From Neobacillus niacini (GTDB lineage Bacteria > Bacillota > Bacilli > Bacillales > Cytobacillaceae): a stretch of DNA of 64,000 nt. The notes below the pieces were generated by a model. It saw nothing but the letters and a program-made list of their open reading frames with translations, was not told the origin of the DNA and ran no database searches. The position numbers and the translations under genes are program-made. Shown here piece by piece: positions 18,871 through 28,305 of the stretch (its first letter is position 1; the number at the start of each line of letters is the position of its first letter). The stretch covers positions 394,604 through 458,603 of the forward strand of contig NZ_JACWFG010000001.1 in NCBI RefSeq assembly GCF_019749295.1, given 5' to 3'.

Positions 18871-20208
18871 TTATTTCACTATTTTTTTTGATAAAAAGGT
18901 TGTTGTATATATGCCTTTTTTAAAGTCTTCGTCTACTAAAATATTTAAGAAAAGCGGGACATTTGTTTTGATTCCTTCAATTTGCAGGTTCTTAAAAAAT
19001 TCTTCTGCGGACTTAATAACTTCTTCCCGTCCTTCACCATGAAAAATACATTTAGCTATCATCGGGTCATAATAAGGTGTGACCGTATCTCCCTCCTGAT
19101 AACCTGCATCTATTCTAGTTCCAGAACCCTCATTCCAACCAAATTTGGTGATCTTACCAGGTGATGGCAAGAACCGAATAGGATCTTCTGCATATAAACG
19201 GAATTCCATCGCATAACCTGTGGATTTTATCTGTGATTGCTGCAACGGCAAGGTCTCCCCTTGTGCAATCAGAATCTGCCACTTAACTAAATCTACTCCT
19301 GTAATCATTTCTGTTACGGGGTGTTCCACCTGAAGCCGGGTATTCATTTCTAAAAAGTAAAAATTCTCTTTTCCATCAACAATGAATTCTATGGTTCCAG
19401 CATTTTTATACCCTACAGCCTTTGCTGCCTTTAAAGCCGTTTCATAAATTTTTTGCCTTGTCCCTTCTGATAAAAAAGGAGATGGCGATTCTTCAATCAC
19501 TTTTTGATGTCTTCGCTGAATGGAACAATCCCTTTCATATAGATGAACGATATTACCTATATGATCACCGAAGACTTGAACCTCGACATGTCGTGCTTCA
19601 TCAATATATTTTTCAATAAACACTTCATCAGACCCGAAATAAGCAAGTGCCCTTGACTTTGTAGAGGTGAAATGTTTGATGAGCGCTTGCTCATTTTCAC
19701 ACAACACCATACCAATTCCACCGCCGCCGCTGCTTGCTTTAAGCATCACTGGATACTCAATCTGGGACGCCAGACCGCAGGCTTCTTCAATCGTTTTTAG
19801 GCCCTGATTGCTTCCAGGGACTACCGGCACTCCTGCCTGCTCCATTGTTTTACGAGAATCAATTTTATCTCCCATTAATTGTATCGTCTCGGGGTCTGGA
19901 CCAATAAAAATAATACCTTCCCTTCTAGCAGCTTGTGCAAAAGCGGCATTTTCTGAAAGGAAACCATAACCAGGGTGAATAGCGTCTACCTTTTCATTTT
20001 TTGCTATCTCTAAAATCTTATCTGACTGCAAGTACGATTTATTTACAGGTGGTTCCCCTACACACACTGCTTTTGAAGCTGCTTTTACGTATGGCATTTC
20101 TTTATCTGCCTCTGAATAAATAGCAACACTTTCAATCCCCATTTGGGTACAGGTTTTAATAATCCTTAATGCAATTTCCCCACGATTAGCGATTAATATT
20201 TTTTGCAC
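18871..20208 (-). CDS. Biotin carboxylase subunit of an acyl-CoA carboxylase (YngHA-like)
   Basis: ATP-grasp enzyme that carboxylates biotin with bicarbonate. The 445-residue product has the N-terminal ILIANRGEIALRI, HPGYGFLSENAAFAQA, the glycine-rich ATP loop KASSGGGGIGM, VFGDHIGNIVHLYERDCSIQRRHQK split over the grasp, EMNTRLQVEHPVTE and the RFLPSPGKI motif of the C domain. I set the start at GTG 20208 because AAGGGGA lies seven bases upstream; the longer frame has no ribosome site. First gene of the operon; the product resembles YngH rather than the acetyl-CoA carboxylase AccC, judging from the linked partner genes. Confidence 0.87.
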   Translation of the reverse strand: MQKILIANRGEIALRIIKTCTQMGIESVAIYSEADKEMPYVKAASKAVCVGEPPVNKSYLQSDKILEIAKNEKVDAIHPGYGFLSENAAFAQAARREGIIFIGPDPETIQLMGDKIDSRKTMEQAGVPVVPGSNQGLKTIEEACGLASQIEYPVMLKASSGGGGIGMVLCENEQALIKHFTSTKSRALAYFGSDEVFIEKYIDEARHVEVQVFGDHIGNIVHLYERDCSIQRRHQKVIEESPSPFLSEGTRQKIYETALKAAKAVGYKNAGTIEFIVDGKENFYFLEMNTRLQVEHPVTEMITGVDLVKWQILIAQGETLPLQQSQIKSTGYAMEFRLYAEDPIRFLPSPGKITKFGWNEGSGTRIDAGYQEGDTVTPYYDPMIAKCIFHGEGREEVIKSAEEFFKNLQIEGIKTNVPLFLNILVDEDFKKGIYTTTFLSKKIVK

Positions 20209-20445
20209 ATAGTTTCCCCTTTCGTCCCTTAACGCTTTCACTCTTATATTTCTACAAGATTCTTTAGATTTCCTGCAAAAATAGAAAACGCTTTCTTGTT
20301 AATATATAAAGAATTTTTCGTATTTTTGTTATATAATATTATTAATTCATTTTGAATAATCGAATATCTTACCCATTTCCATATTATTCAGCATTAAATG
20401 AATATATACAGTTGATATGATAATCATTTCTTAGGGGGCTTATAT

Positions 20446-20922
20446 ATGGTGATGAACGTTCAAAAATTAAAAGTAAACTTTAAAACACTAGAGGAATTTA
20501 AGAAATTTAAAGAATATGGAATTCAAGAGCTGTCTATGCTCGAGGATTTAGAAGCAAATATGGTTGATAATGATAGTGATTCTCCATTTTACGGGATCTA
20601 TTTCGGAGACAAACTAGTAGCACGAATGAGCCTATATCAAATAGATGCTAAATTTGACCGATACTTCTACCCTCCACAAAATTATTTAGAATTATGGAAG
20701 CTTGAGGTTTTACCAGAATATCAGGGTAAGGGTTATGGACAAAAGCTTGTAGAATTTGCAAAGAGCTTTGGTCTTCCAATTAAAACAAACCCAAGAGTAC
20801 AATCAAGAAATTTTTGGGAGCATATGAACTTTACTAATGTAGAATATGATACGGAGCGCGATCGTGGTGAAAACCCTCTTGTCTGGTATCCAGAAGGTGT
20901 AGAAGCAGCTCATAATGAATAA
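20446..20922 (+). CDS. ylbP: GNAT-family N-acetyltransferase YlbP
   Basis: A 158-residue acetyltransferase with the acetyl-CoA loop in LEVLPEYQGKGYGQKLVEFAK (motif A, residues about 86-106). The substrate is unknown. The N-terminal half (LEEFKKFKEYGIQELSMLEDL) and the C-terminal NPLVWYPEG closely follow B. subtilis YlbP. It is transcribed alone, with GGGGGC before the first ATG, divergent from the acyl-CoA carboxylase operon and convergent with gerR, with which it shares a bidirectional terminator. Confidence 0.85.
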   Translation: MVMNVQKLKVNFKTLEEFKKFKEYGIQELSMLEDLEANMVDNDSDSPFYGIYFGDKLVARMSLYQIDAKFDRYFYPPQNYLELWKLEVLPEYQGKGYGQKLVEFAKSFGLPIKTNPRVQSRNFWEHMNFTNVEYDTERDRGENPLVWYPEGVEAAHNE

Positions 20923-20923
20923 A

Positions 20924-20952
20924 GTAAAAAGCGGACATTATGTCCGCTTTTA
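20924..20952. terminator. Bidirectional terminator between ylbP and gerR
   Basis: Inverted repeat AAAAAGCGGACAT / ATGTCCGCTTTT flanked by A and T runs, usable in both directions. Confidence 0.85.
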
Positions 20953-21576
20953 CTATTTTTCAACTCTTTCAAGGTTCCCGTTTTTATCCATCTGGAATTT
21001 TACTTTTTGCTGTCTATCTTCTTCTTGCAAGACAACCATTTTTCGTGCTCTTTCCATAATTTCAATTAGGGAACGGTAGTCTTCTTCAATTGCCTTTAAG
21101 TTTTTGGATAATCTTTCATTTTCTGCCGCAAGTGTATAAGATTTCTTTTCAAGTTCTCGAATTTTTTGAAGAGACTTTTCCTTTGCCTGCTCAATGCTTG
21201 ACGCAGTAGAAGCTTTCTTATGAAGGTTTTCTAAATACTGAAGCACGGATTGATATGACACTCCTTCACTCCTAGATGAAGCAGGTACTGGCGTCTCTTC
21301 ACTTGCAAACTCATTGCTATACTCTGTTTCTGTTGGAATACCCTGTTTTTTTAATTCCTTCCGCTGTTTCTTAGCCAATTCAATTCCAGATTTATATTGC
21401 TTCCTTACAAACGAATTCCAGCGAAATCCGCAGGCTGCTGATGTGCGAGATAGCTGTTTTCCAACTTCTTCAAATGCTTGGAGCTGTGTCCCGCCTTCTC
21501 GAATATGTCTTAACACAACTTCAGCAAGCAATAAATCTTCATCTTGGGACCATGCATCTTGGCGAGTTGGTGACAT
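20953..21576 (-). CDS. gerR: RsfA-family mother-cell transcription regulator GerR (YlbO)
   Basis: GerR is a sigma-E-dependent regulator of mother-cell genes in B. subtilis, repressing part of the sigma-E regulon and helping activate sigma-K genes. The 207-residue product has an N-terminal Myb/SANT-like domain with spaced tryptophans ([24 protein letters not shown]; residues about 7-60), a low-complexity linker, and a coiled coil (about 125-185, [18 protein letters not shown]). I placed the start at ATG 21576, preceded by AGGAGGG. Position next to ylbP identifies it as ylbO/gerR rather than rsfA itself. Confidence 0.82.
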   Translation of the reverse strand: MSPTRQDAWSQDEDLLLAEVVLRHIREGGTQLQAFEEVGKQLSRTSAACGFRWNSFVRKQYKSGIELAKKQRKELKKQGIPTETEYSNEFASEETPVPASSRSEGVSYQSVLQYLENLHKKASTASSIEQAKEKSLQKIRELEKKSYTLAAENERLSKNLKAIEEDYRSLIEIMERARKMVVLQEEDRQQKVKFQMDKNGNLERVEK

Positions 21577-21656
21577 CAGAAAATCCCTCCTAGTGTTTTT
21601 ATTCATACATATGCATCTACTAGAAAAGATAGACTGATAACAGTTTGTCTTTATTC

Positions 21657-22421
21657 TTATTTCTTTGTTTTTTTACTAATAAAGTTTTTTACATAGTGAT
21701 GATGGGGCTCACTTTCCCATAAAACACTGCAATTACTGACTTCTTTTTCTATTCTTTCTCTAAGTTTATTCTCTTCCCATTTTCGAATCCATACCTTTTT
21801 ATATGACTCTAATACCTGTATATCAGTGGCTAACAGCTTCTCCAAATAGGTTTCACAAGAAGATATGGGGTTATTTGAATAAATATAATCTATAAAGCCA
21901 ACTTCTTTTAAATATTCAATACTTTGAATATCCGCTTCCATTAAAAGCTTCATACTACTTAATGCTGGCAGTTTTTCTGCTAAAATTGTCCCGCCTCCCC
22001 AGCCAGTAGTAATGGCTTGTTTTCCTTGTACAAATCCAGCTTTAACTCCTGCCCTTGCTAAGCGGAAGTCACAAGCAGCTGCAAGCTCGCATCCACCGCC
22101 AACAGCTGTCCCATTAATTAGGGCAATGGTGGGTTTAGTCAGCGTCAACAGAGAATACAGTATGTTCGACATCCTTGAAAGCATTGGATAAGCCTCTTCT
22201 TTTGTTTGAAGTTCGTGAAAAACCGATAAGTCTCCACCTGAACAAAACGCTGTATCACCTTCTCCAGTAATGACTAGTGCCTTTATCTTTGGATCACCTG
22301 CCAAAGAAATCGCTTCCGACAAGCCATCCATCACATCGTAATTAATAGCATTTCTTTTTTCACTTCGGGCAATTGTAAAAAGTAAATAGCCACTCTCTCG
22401 TTTCTCGATTGAATAGGACAA
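21657..22421 (-). CDS. Enoyl-CoA hydratase/isomerase (crotonase) family protein
   Basis: A 254-residue crotonase-fold enzyme acting on acyl-CoA thioesters. It shows the CoA-site motif [14 protein letters not shown] and the oxyanion-hole segment [16 protein letters not shown]. The first catalytic acid of the hydratases (Glu in GGGCELA) is kept, but where a second Glu is expected (before GWGGGT) I read Lys-Gln, so it may be an isomerase, hydrolase or another activity. Start is TTG 22421 with GGAGGAG upstream. It stands alone between gerR and rpmF. Confidence 0.78.
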   Translation of the reverse strand: MSYSIEKRESGYLLFTIARSEKRNAINYDVMDGLSEAISLAGDPKIKALVITGEGDTAFCSGGDLSVFHELQTKEEAYPMLSRMSNILYSLLTLTKPTIALINGTAVGGGCELAAACDFRLARAGVKAGFVQGKQAITTGWGGGTILAEKLPALSSMKLLMEADIQSIEYLKEVGFIDYIYSNNPISSCETYLEKLLATDIQVLESYKKVWIRKWEENKLRERIEKEVSNCSVLWESEPHHHYVKNFISKKTKK

Positions 22422-22478
22422 ACTGATTCTCCTCCATTTTGAAAGGTATGTATTCTGTATTAGATTTATAGAAACGAC

Positions 22479-22512
22479 AAAAGCACAAGGGCATGTTGCT
22501 CCTTGTGCTTTT
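22479..22512 (-). terminator. Intrinsic terminator after rpmF
   Basis: Inverted repeat AAAAGCACAAGG / CCTTGTGCTTTT with a 10-base loop, 13 bases after the rpmF stop. Confidence 0.75.
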
Positions 22513-22525
22513 TATCCTAATGGAA

Positions 22526-22699
22526 TTAGTCGTTAACAACGTCTTTTCCTTTGTATGTTCCGCAAGCTTTACATACGCGGTGTGAAAGTTTCATTTCACC
22601 ACAGTTTGGGCAGCTTACCATACCAGGTACGTTTAATTTAAAATGTGTACGACGTTTTCTTTTTACAGTTTTAGAAGTCCTTCTAAAAGGTACAGCCAT
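22526..22699 (-). CDS. rpmF: 50S ribosomal protein L32
   Basis: A 57-residue basic ribosomal protein starting [19 protein letters not shown], typical of L32. It carries a four-cysteine zinc ribbon, CPNC and CKAC, so it is the zinc-binding (C+) form. I placed the start at ATG 22699 (GGAGGTGG upstream), 42 codons inside a longer open frame. It lies after ylbN, the yceD-rpmF pairing that is conserved across most bacteria. Confidence 0.96.
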   Translation of the reverse strand: MAVPFRRTSKTVKRKRRTHFKLNVPGMVSCPNCGEMKLSHRVCKACGTYKGKDVVND

Positions 22700-22781
22700 T
22701 CTTCCCACCTCCTTAAAGAGTATTAAGAAAGTAATGAAGTCCAGGAACGCTGGTTCTTCACTTTGCTTCTTGTTTTGCTGA

Positions 22782-23309
22782 TTATGATTCGGAAGAAGAA
22801 TTGTTTTTATCAAAAAACTTTGCAAGACCTGCTAGTCTTGGATCAATCTTTTTGGATTGATCTTGATCATGAACAACTTCCCAGTCCTTACCGGATTGTG
22901 GTGCTGCATCTTCATGATTAACATCATCACAGAACACCTGCATTGGAACTTCGAGTAAAAGGATTTCTCTAATGACTGGCATTAAATCAATTACTTCCCC
23001 TTTTACAAGATATACTTCCTCTTCAGTTGCATATTCTGAACCTTGTAAGAGGAAAGTTTCAGTTGTTTCGACATTAATCGGAAGTTTTACATCCACTAAA
23101 GTACGAGAACAAGGCAGGATTAAATAACCTTCTATTTTCAAATGAAATGTTACTTTTGTTGAATCAATGTCACCCCGACCTGTAATGTGCATCGGAGATA
23201 CTTCACGAATCGATGGATCCGTTTCAATAATTTCATCAACTCTAATAGTATCATCAATCAGAAAATCCTTGTTTCGATATTTTTGTAATTGGCTTAATGT
23301 CCATTTCAA
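22782..23309 (-). CDS. ylbN: YceD/DUF177 family protein YlbN
   Basis: A 175-residue protein of the DUF177/YceD family, implicated in 23S rRNA accumulation and usually co-transcribed with rpmF. Core features are [15 protein letters not shown] with a conserved Cys, a conserved acidic strand region, and the C-terminal signature [14 protein letters not shown] preferred TTG 23309 (GGGGTGAT upstream, giving the usual MKW-type N terminus); a GTG three codons earlier is in frame but has no ribosome site. Overall a good match to the B. subtilis ylbN-rpmF pair. Confidence 0.87.
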   Translation of the reverse strand: MKWTLSQLQKYRNKDFLIDDTIRVDEIIETDPSIREVSPMHITGRGDIDSTKVTFHLKIEGYLILPCSRTLVDVKLPINVETTETFLLQGSEYATEEEVYLVKGEVIDLMPVIREILLLEVPMQVFCDDVNHEDAAPQSGKDWEVVHDQDQSKKIDPRLAGLAKFFDKNNSSSES

Positions 23310-23508
23310 TTGAATCACCCCAAGGCAACAAAGGTAATTATAGCCTTCGATTAAATTTTTGTCAATGTTTTTTCTTTACACCTAAAAAGGTGATTTTGAT
23401 TTTAATATTTTTTCAATAACAACGTCCTCATATTAGTTTACCCAGTTCATTCACATTACAATCGCCTTATTCGAATATGCAGTATCATTATCTTATTATG
23501 GTAATTTT

Positions 23509-23517
23509 TGCTATAAT
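23509..23517 (+). promoter_or_regulatory. Extended -10 promoter of tmcAL
   Basis: TGCTATAAT, an extended -10 with a perfect TATAAT, lies 45 bases before the tmcAL start. No good -35 is visible, as is common for extended -10 promoters. Confidence 0.5.
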
Positions 23518-23561
23518 ACGAATACTGTAAAAATTAGTTTATCAATAAGGAGTAGTTACTT

Positions 23562-24776
23562 ATGAAAGCTGTTGGTGTAATTGTTGAATACAACCCTTTC
23601 CATAATGGACATGCCTATCATTTACAAGCTGCAAAGGAAATAGCGGAAGCAGATTTAACTATCGCTGTAATGAGTGGTAATTTCCTTCAGCGCGGTGAAC
23701 CTGCCCTAGTTTCTAAATGGTATCGGGCAAAAATGGCACTTCTTGGCGGTGTTGATATCGTTTTAGAACTTCCTTATCAATTTGCAACTCAAAAGGCAGA
23801 GACTTTTGCAAATGGTGCAGTCTCGATGCTAGACGCAATAGGGTGTCAGTCACTTTGCTTTGGCAGTGAAAGTGGTGATATTTCAACGATCATAAAAACT
23901 GTCAACTATTTAGAAGAACATAAGGAACAATATGATGAAAGTATTAAAATGAATATCAAAACAGGAGTTAGTTTCCCTAAAGCATTATCGTTGTCTTTTC
24001 AATCATTGTCAAGTATTGAAAACATAATGAGTTTAGAAAAACCGAATAATATCCTAGGTTTTCATTATGTAAAAGCGATACAACAACAACAAAGTTCAAT
24101 CATTCCCCTCACTGTCAAAAGAAAAAATGCTGATTATCATGATGAACATTTTGCTACTGAGACAATTGCCAGTGCGACAAGCATAAGGAAAGCTCTCTTC
24201 GCCTCAGAAGAAAATAATAGTGCCATTGAGCAATATGTTCCAGCGTCAACTTACATATTACTAAAAGAGTATTTAAATGAATACGGGAACTTTCACGGTT
24301 GGGAAAATTATTGGGATTTATTACGTTTTCGCCTGCTCCATAGCAATCCTGCAGAACTAAGAGATATTTATGAAGTTGAGGAAGGAATAGAAAACAGGTT
24401 AATGGCTGCAGCAATAGATTCCTTTACCTTTAAAGAATTTATGGAAAAGGTTAAAACCAAACGATATACCTGGACTAGAATACAAAGGATATGTGTCCAT
24501 ATCTTAACCAATACAAAAAAGGAGGATATGGGCGTTTCTCTAGAAAAGGCCGCTTATTTAAGGCTATTAGGAATGACAACTAGAGGAAAAGATTACTTGA
24601 ATAAAAATAAATCACACTTTAAACTTCCGTTGATATCAAAGCTGTCAGCATATAAGGAAAATGATATTTCTCTTGATATTAAGGCCTCTCGTGTTTATTC
24701 CTTAGGAATAGGAAAACAGAAAGGGATCAACCTATTACATCAAGAATATAAACAACCACCTATATTTATAAAATAG
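23562..24776 (+). CDS. tmcAL: tRNA(Met) cytidine acetate ligase TmcAL (YlbM)
   Basis: TmcAL makes N4-acetylcytidine at the wobble position (C34) of elongator tRNA-Met, using acetate and ATP through an acetyl-AMP intermediate. The 404-residue protein starts with the nucleotidyltransferase-like motif IVEYNPFHNGHAYHL (HxGH), followed by VMSGNFLQRGEPALV and a central ASATSIRKAL motif that corresponds to the ISS(T/S)xIR-type loop. It is a single gene between two minus-strand genes, with its own promoter. Confidence 0.93.
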   Translation: MKAVGVIVEYNPFHNGHAYHLQAAKEIAEADLTIAVMSGNFLQRGEPALVSKWYRAKMALLGGVDIVLELPYQFATQKAETFANGAVSMLDAIGCQSLCFGSESGDISTIIKTVNYLEEHKEQYDESIKMNIKTGVSFPKALSLSFQSLSSIENIMSLEKPNNILGFHYVKAIQQQQSSIIPLTVKRKNADYHDEHFATETIASATSIRKALFASEENNSAIEQYVPASTYILLKEYLNEYGNFHGWENYWDLLRFRLLHSNPAELRDIYEVEEGIENRLMAAAIDSFTFKEFMEKVKTKRYTWTRIQRICVHILTNTKKEDMGVSLEKAAYLRLLGMTTRGKDYLNKNKSHFKLPLISKLSAYKENDISLDIKASRVYSLGIGKQKGINLLHQEYKQPPIFIK

Positions 24777-24791
24777 CTGTGTTAAATTGGG

Positions 24792-24982
24792 CTGTTGATT
24801 TGTGCTCCACTAAGGAAAGCTCCTTCGAATAAGCACCGCAGGGACAGGCGGTTTTTGCCTGTCACGAGGCGCTTCGCTTTCCGCAGGCGGTTCGGGGAAG
24901 CCTCCTCGGCGCTAGCGCCTGCGGGGTCTCCCCTGTCCCGTCCTCTGAGCAGGAGTCTCGCGCCTTCCGCAAAAATCAACAG
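24792..24982. repeat. 191-bp GC-rich inverted-repeat element (likely dispersed Bacillus repeat)
   Basis: An intergenic block far richer in G and C than its surroundings, bounded by the inverted repeat CTGTTGATT (24792-24800) and AATCAACAG (24974-24982). Inside lie a stem GACAGGC / GCCTGTC, the palindrome GGCGCTAGCGCC, and segments such as GAGCAGGAGTC and CGCCTTCCGC that I recognise from non-coding repeats scattered through Bacillus-group genomes. No credible gene is present: open frames in it have no ribosome site and read as low-complexity basic sequence. It may be a non-autonomous mobile element or a structured repeat. Confidence 0.7.
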
Positions 24983-25016
24983 GGTTCTAAAATCTATATT
25001 TCCATCACATCAATTA

Positions 25017-25054
25017 AAGAAAAAGATGATGCCCATGTTAAGGCATCATCTTTT
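25017..25054. terminator. Bidirectional terminator between the repeat element and ylbL
   Basis: Inverted repeat AAAAGATGATGCC / GGCATCATCTTTT with T runs on both strands. It can close ylbL on the minus strand and tmcAL on the plus strand. Confidence 0.85.
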
Positions 25055-26074
25055 TTATTTCATAGGTAGTTTTTGCAGGTAATTAATTGCGTCATCTACT
25101 AAGTCCACTGGAACAATTTTCATTTTTGAATCAATTTCTTCAGCTGTCTTGAGCGCTAATTTATAATTGGAATCAGCGCTTCCCTTTTCATTCGGGGCAA
25201 AGAAAACTTCTGCTCCTGCCTTGTCTGCAGCAACAATCTTTTGATCAATCCCGCCAATTGGTCCAATTGCTCCTTTGGAATCAATGGTCCCTGTCCCTGC
25301 AATTTTGTAGCCCTTCGTAAAGTCCTCATCCATTAATTGATCATAAATTTCTAATGTAAACATCAATCCAGCCGATGGTCCGCCAATCTCATCTGTCTTG
25401 ACTGAAACGGTTGGATCTACAATTATTTCCTTATCATCCACCAAAGAAATTCCAATACCAACCTTCTTTGGATCCTCTTTAAAGGCCTGCAGGGTTACAT
25501 TAACATTCTTAGTTTTATTATTCCTCTTTATCGTTAATTCTACTTGATTGCCTGCCTTTTTCTCGCCCACATATTCAATAAAATTTTCAGATGAGGTAAA
25601 TTTCTGATTATCAACTTCAATGATACGATCGCCTGGAAGCAGTTTTCCTTCAGCAGGCATATCAGGCACTACCTGCACAACATAGACACCCTGGTATTTG
25701 TATTCAACCGGTAAACCAGCCTTTTTATAAGCTACTTCAATCGCATTCAGCTTGGACCCTGCCATCATGTGAAGCTGCCTGGCATTGTATTCATCTTGGG
25801 TTTCAGTTTCATGTAATATAGCATCCACTGGGTAGAGCTCAACATAATCAAATAACTTCGCCTCAACATAAGAATAGATATTGGCTCTTCCCATCCTTAC
25901 AGTTGTAAGCATGAAGCTTCCCTTACCTTCCTCGCCGCCTTCAACTTGAATGATGGGAGATAATTCTTTTGCTATGCCTGGTTTTGATACATAATAAGGC
26001 AATGAAAAGAATATTCCAGCAATCATCATTAATGCTATTACAATGGAAGAACTTACAAATATTTTTCTTCTCAC
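25055..26074 (-). CDS. ylbL: PDZ and Lon-type protease domain protein YlbL
   Basis: A membrane-anchored S16 (Lon-like) protease; in B. subtilis YlbL and CtpA degrade the division inhibitor YneA to allow recovery from DNA damage. The 339-residue product has an N-terminal signal anchor (about 5-25), a region similar to YlbL ectodomains, a PDZ domain (about 115-190, GDRIIEVDNQKF) and the Lon domain with catalytic Ser in GGPSAGLMFTLE and Lys in GGIDQKIVAADKAG. I chose GTG 26074 (AAGGAGT upstream), giving the VRRKIFV start similar to B. subtilis; an ATG six codons earlier overlaps the ylbK stop. Confidence 0.9.
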   Translation of the reverse strand: MRRKIFVSSSIVIALMMIAGIFFSLPYYVSKPGIAKELSPIIQVEGGEEGKGSFMLTTVRMGRANIYSYVEAKLFDYVELYPVDAILHETETQDEYNARQLHMMAGSKLNAIEVAYKKAGLPVEYKYQGVYVVQVVPDMPAEGKLLPGDRIIEVDNQKFTSSENFIEYVGEKKAGNQVELTIKRNNKTKNVNVTLQAFKEDPKKVGIGISLVDDKEIIVDPTVSVKTDEIGGPSAGLMFTLEIYDQLMDEDFTKGYKIAGTGTIDSKGAIGPIGGIDQKIVAADKAGAEVFFAPNEKGSADSNYKLALKTAEEIDSKMKIVPVDLVDDAINYLQKLPMK

Positions 26075-26079
26075 AGCAT

Positions 26080-26859
26080 TTACTCCTTCCATTCCTCTAT
26101 AACATTCTTTATTAGGTCTATTTGTTTTATTGCTTCTTCTTCTCCGAGAATAATGATTTCATCTATATTTGTAAATGCTCGGGAGCTATATACCTCAACA
26201 GGCGGGCGTATCATGATATCAGAAGCAATCTCACGATTAATGAGAATTTCTGTTTGCATAATATCGATACTTTGCATAATCACGTCATAAATCGAGGTGA
26301 TTTCCGCATTACGCTTTACCCTTGATACATCCACTGCAATCACAATATCCGCACCCATTTCTTTCGCAACGGACACTGGAACCCTATCAGAAACTCCACC
26401 ATCCACTAAGATTCTTCCATTTATTTTTTCAGGCACAAAAATCCCTGGTATAGATATACTTGCTCTTACCGCTTCAGCCACAGGTCCTTTTTTAAAAACA
26501 ACTTTTTCACCAGTAAGCAAATCGGTTGCAACGATTCCCAGTGGAATGGACAAATCTTCAATATTTTTACTATGAGTAAAGACCTTAATGAAATCCTTCA
26601 CTCTTTTCCCAGCAATAAAACCCATTTTCGGAACAGTAAAATCCAAAAAATATTTCCGTTTAAATGCTGTTGATAATTTATATAAGCGGTCAATTTCTAT
26701 ACCCGCTCCATAAAAGCTCCCTACAAGTGCTCCCATACTGCTTCCGGCGATCAAATCGATTGGGATTCCTGCTTCCTTCAAGACTTTAATAACCCCTAAG
26801 TGTGCAAATCCACGTGCTCCACCCGAACCAAGTGCTAACCCTATTATAGGACGCTTCAA
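26080..26859 (-). CDS. ylbK: Patatin-like phospholipase family protein YlbK
   Basis: A 259-residue patatin/RssA-fold esterase. The oxyanion loop LGSGGARGFAHLGVI, nucleophile elbow GSSMGAL (GxSxG) and catalytic Asp in DGGVSDRVP form the complete Ser-Asp dyad, so it should be active on a lipid or acyl ester; the substrate is unknown. It lies five bases before ylbL and divergent from ylbJ. Confidence 0.88.
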   Translation of the reverse strand: MKRPIIGLALGSGGARGFAHLGVIKVLKEAGIPIDLIAGSSMGALVGSFYGAGIEIDRLYKLSTAFKRKYFLDFTVPKMGFIAGKRVKDFIKVFTHSKNIEDLSIPLGIVATDLLTGEKVVFKKGPVAEAVRASISIPGIFVPEKINGRILVDGGVSDRVPVSVAKEMGADIVIAVDVSRVKRNAEITSIYDVIMQSIDIMQTEILINREIASDIMIRPPVEVYSSRAFTNIDEIIILGEEEAIKQIDLIKNVIEEWKE

Positions 26860-27077
26860 AGCATTCCCTCCTTTTCATAAGCTATAAAAGCATTATGACA
26901 ATAAACATAATATGTTCGGAGAAATCTCGTTCAATCTTATGGTCTAAATTAGCGTTCTATGAGTATATTTGTGTTATATGGGGACAAGTCAAGTCTAAAA
27001 GTGTGAATGAATAATCCTTATTTTAACATTATTTATTTATACAGTATAACAAAACCATCGGAAAGGAGGCTCTTTCT

Positions 27078-28295
27078 TTGTTTCAATCAAAAATAAAAAC
27101 AATATTTCTTTCTTTATCAGCTATCATTTTAGCTGGTTCTTTGATAACTTTTCCAAAGGAGTCACTTGAAGCCTCCATACGCGGTCTAAACATGTGGTGG
27201 GAAATTGTTTTTCCTTCTTTGCTGCCTTTTTTTATCGTATCAGAAATGCTTATTGGTTTTGGAGTAGTTAAATTTATCGGGGTCTTATTAGAGCCTCTCA
27301 TGAGACCTCTATTTAGAGTTCCTGGTGTCGGGGGTTTTGTTTGGGCAATGGGAATGGCCTCTGGTTTTCCAGCTGGCGCCAAACTGACTGCAAGACTTCG
27401 TCAGGAGGGTCAGTTAACACAAATTGAAGCAGAAAGGCTGGTTTCATTTACTAACTCCTCTAACCCATTATTTATTTTCGGTGCCGTAGCGGTCGGTTTT
27501 TTTCACAACCCGCACTTAGGGGTAATCCTGGCACTGGCCCATTATTTAGGGAATATTTGTGTTGGTATTATTATGCGATTTTATGGCAGTGAAACTCCTG
27601 ATAAGGGGAAGGACAAGCAAGGTAAATTTATAGTAAAAACTGCATTATCAGCCTTGCATCAAACTAGATTAAAAGACAAAAGGCCGATCGGCAAACTTCT
27701 TGGTGATGCTGTCAATTCATCTATTCAAACCTTACTAATGGTTGGTGGATTTATTATTTTGTTTTCAGTTATTAACAAGCTGCTTTTTCTTCTACATATT
27801 ACTGGAGCACTTGCAAAAGGCTTTGACTTAATTTTTTCATTCCTTTCATTCCCAGATATACTTAGCATTCCATTCATATCTGGATTATTTGAAATTACAA
27901 TGGGGAGCGATTTAACAAGCCGGGTTCAGGAGGCTACTTTGCTGCAGCAAGCGATCATCACCAGCTTTATTTTAGGCTTTAGCGGTTTTAGTGTTCAAGC
28001 ACAGGTTGCCAGCATTTTAGCACAAGCTGGTATTCGCTTTAAGCCGTTCTTCTTTGCAAGAATTTTGCAGGGTATATTCGCCAGCGTATTTGCACTAATT
28101 TTGTGGAAACCAATTTATATACGCTTTTATCAAACAGAACACCCCTCTAACGCAATCCCTGTTGGTTTCTTCGGAGAAGAGTCTTGGCTACATTCTTACT
28201 TTCAGAAATTAATGGAACTCGGTCCACTAATTACGATTATTTCACTTTGTATTTATGTGCTTATCCTTTACAGCCGATTACGTAAAAGCTACTAG
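27078..28295 (+). CDS. ylbJ: Sporulation integral membrane protein YlbJ
   Basis: A polytopic membrane protein required for heat-resistant spores in B. subtilis (sigma-E regulon). The 405-residue product has about eight hydrophobic helices in two gate-domain (nucleoside-recognition) repeats: IVFPSLLPFFIVSEMLIGFG and GMASGFPAGAKLTARL in the first half, GLFEITMGSDL and FILGFSGFSVQAQVASIL in the second, a repeat pattern suggesting a transporter. Start is TTG 27078 with AAAGGAGG upstream. Divergent from ylbK, as in B. subtilis. Confidence 0.9.
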   Translation: MFQSKIKTIFLSLSAIILAGSLITFPKESLEASIRGLNMWWEIVFPSLLPFFIVSEMLIGFGVVKFIGVLLEPLMRPLFRVPGVGGFVWAMGMASGFPAGAKLTARLRQEGQLTQIEAERLVSFTNSSNPLFIFGAVAVGFFHNPHLGVILALAHYLGNICVGIIMRFYGSETPDKGKDKQGKFIVKTALSALHQTRLKDKRPIGKLLGDAVNSSIQTLLMVGGFIILFSVINKLLFLLHITGALAKGFDLIFSFLSFPDILSIPFISGLFEITMGSDLTSRVQEATLLQQAIITSFILGFSGFSVQAQVASILAQAGIRFKPFFFARILQGIFASVFALILWKPIYIRFYQTEHPSNAIPVGFFGEESWLHSYFQKLMELGPLITIISLCIYVLILYSRLRKSY

Positions 28296-28305
28296 AATAT
28301 GCAGA

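Noticed and set aside
24782..25082. Open frames on both strands across the GC-rich block
   Set aside because: No ribosome site, low-complexity Arg/Ala/Gly/Ser-rich products, and they end at the edges of the repeat; an effect of high GC, not genes.
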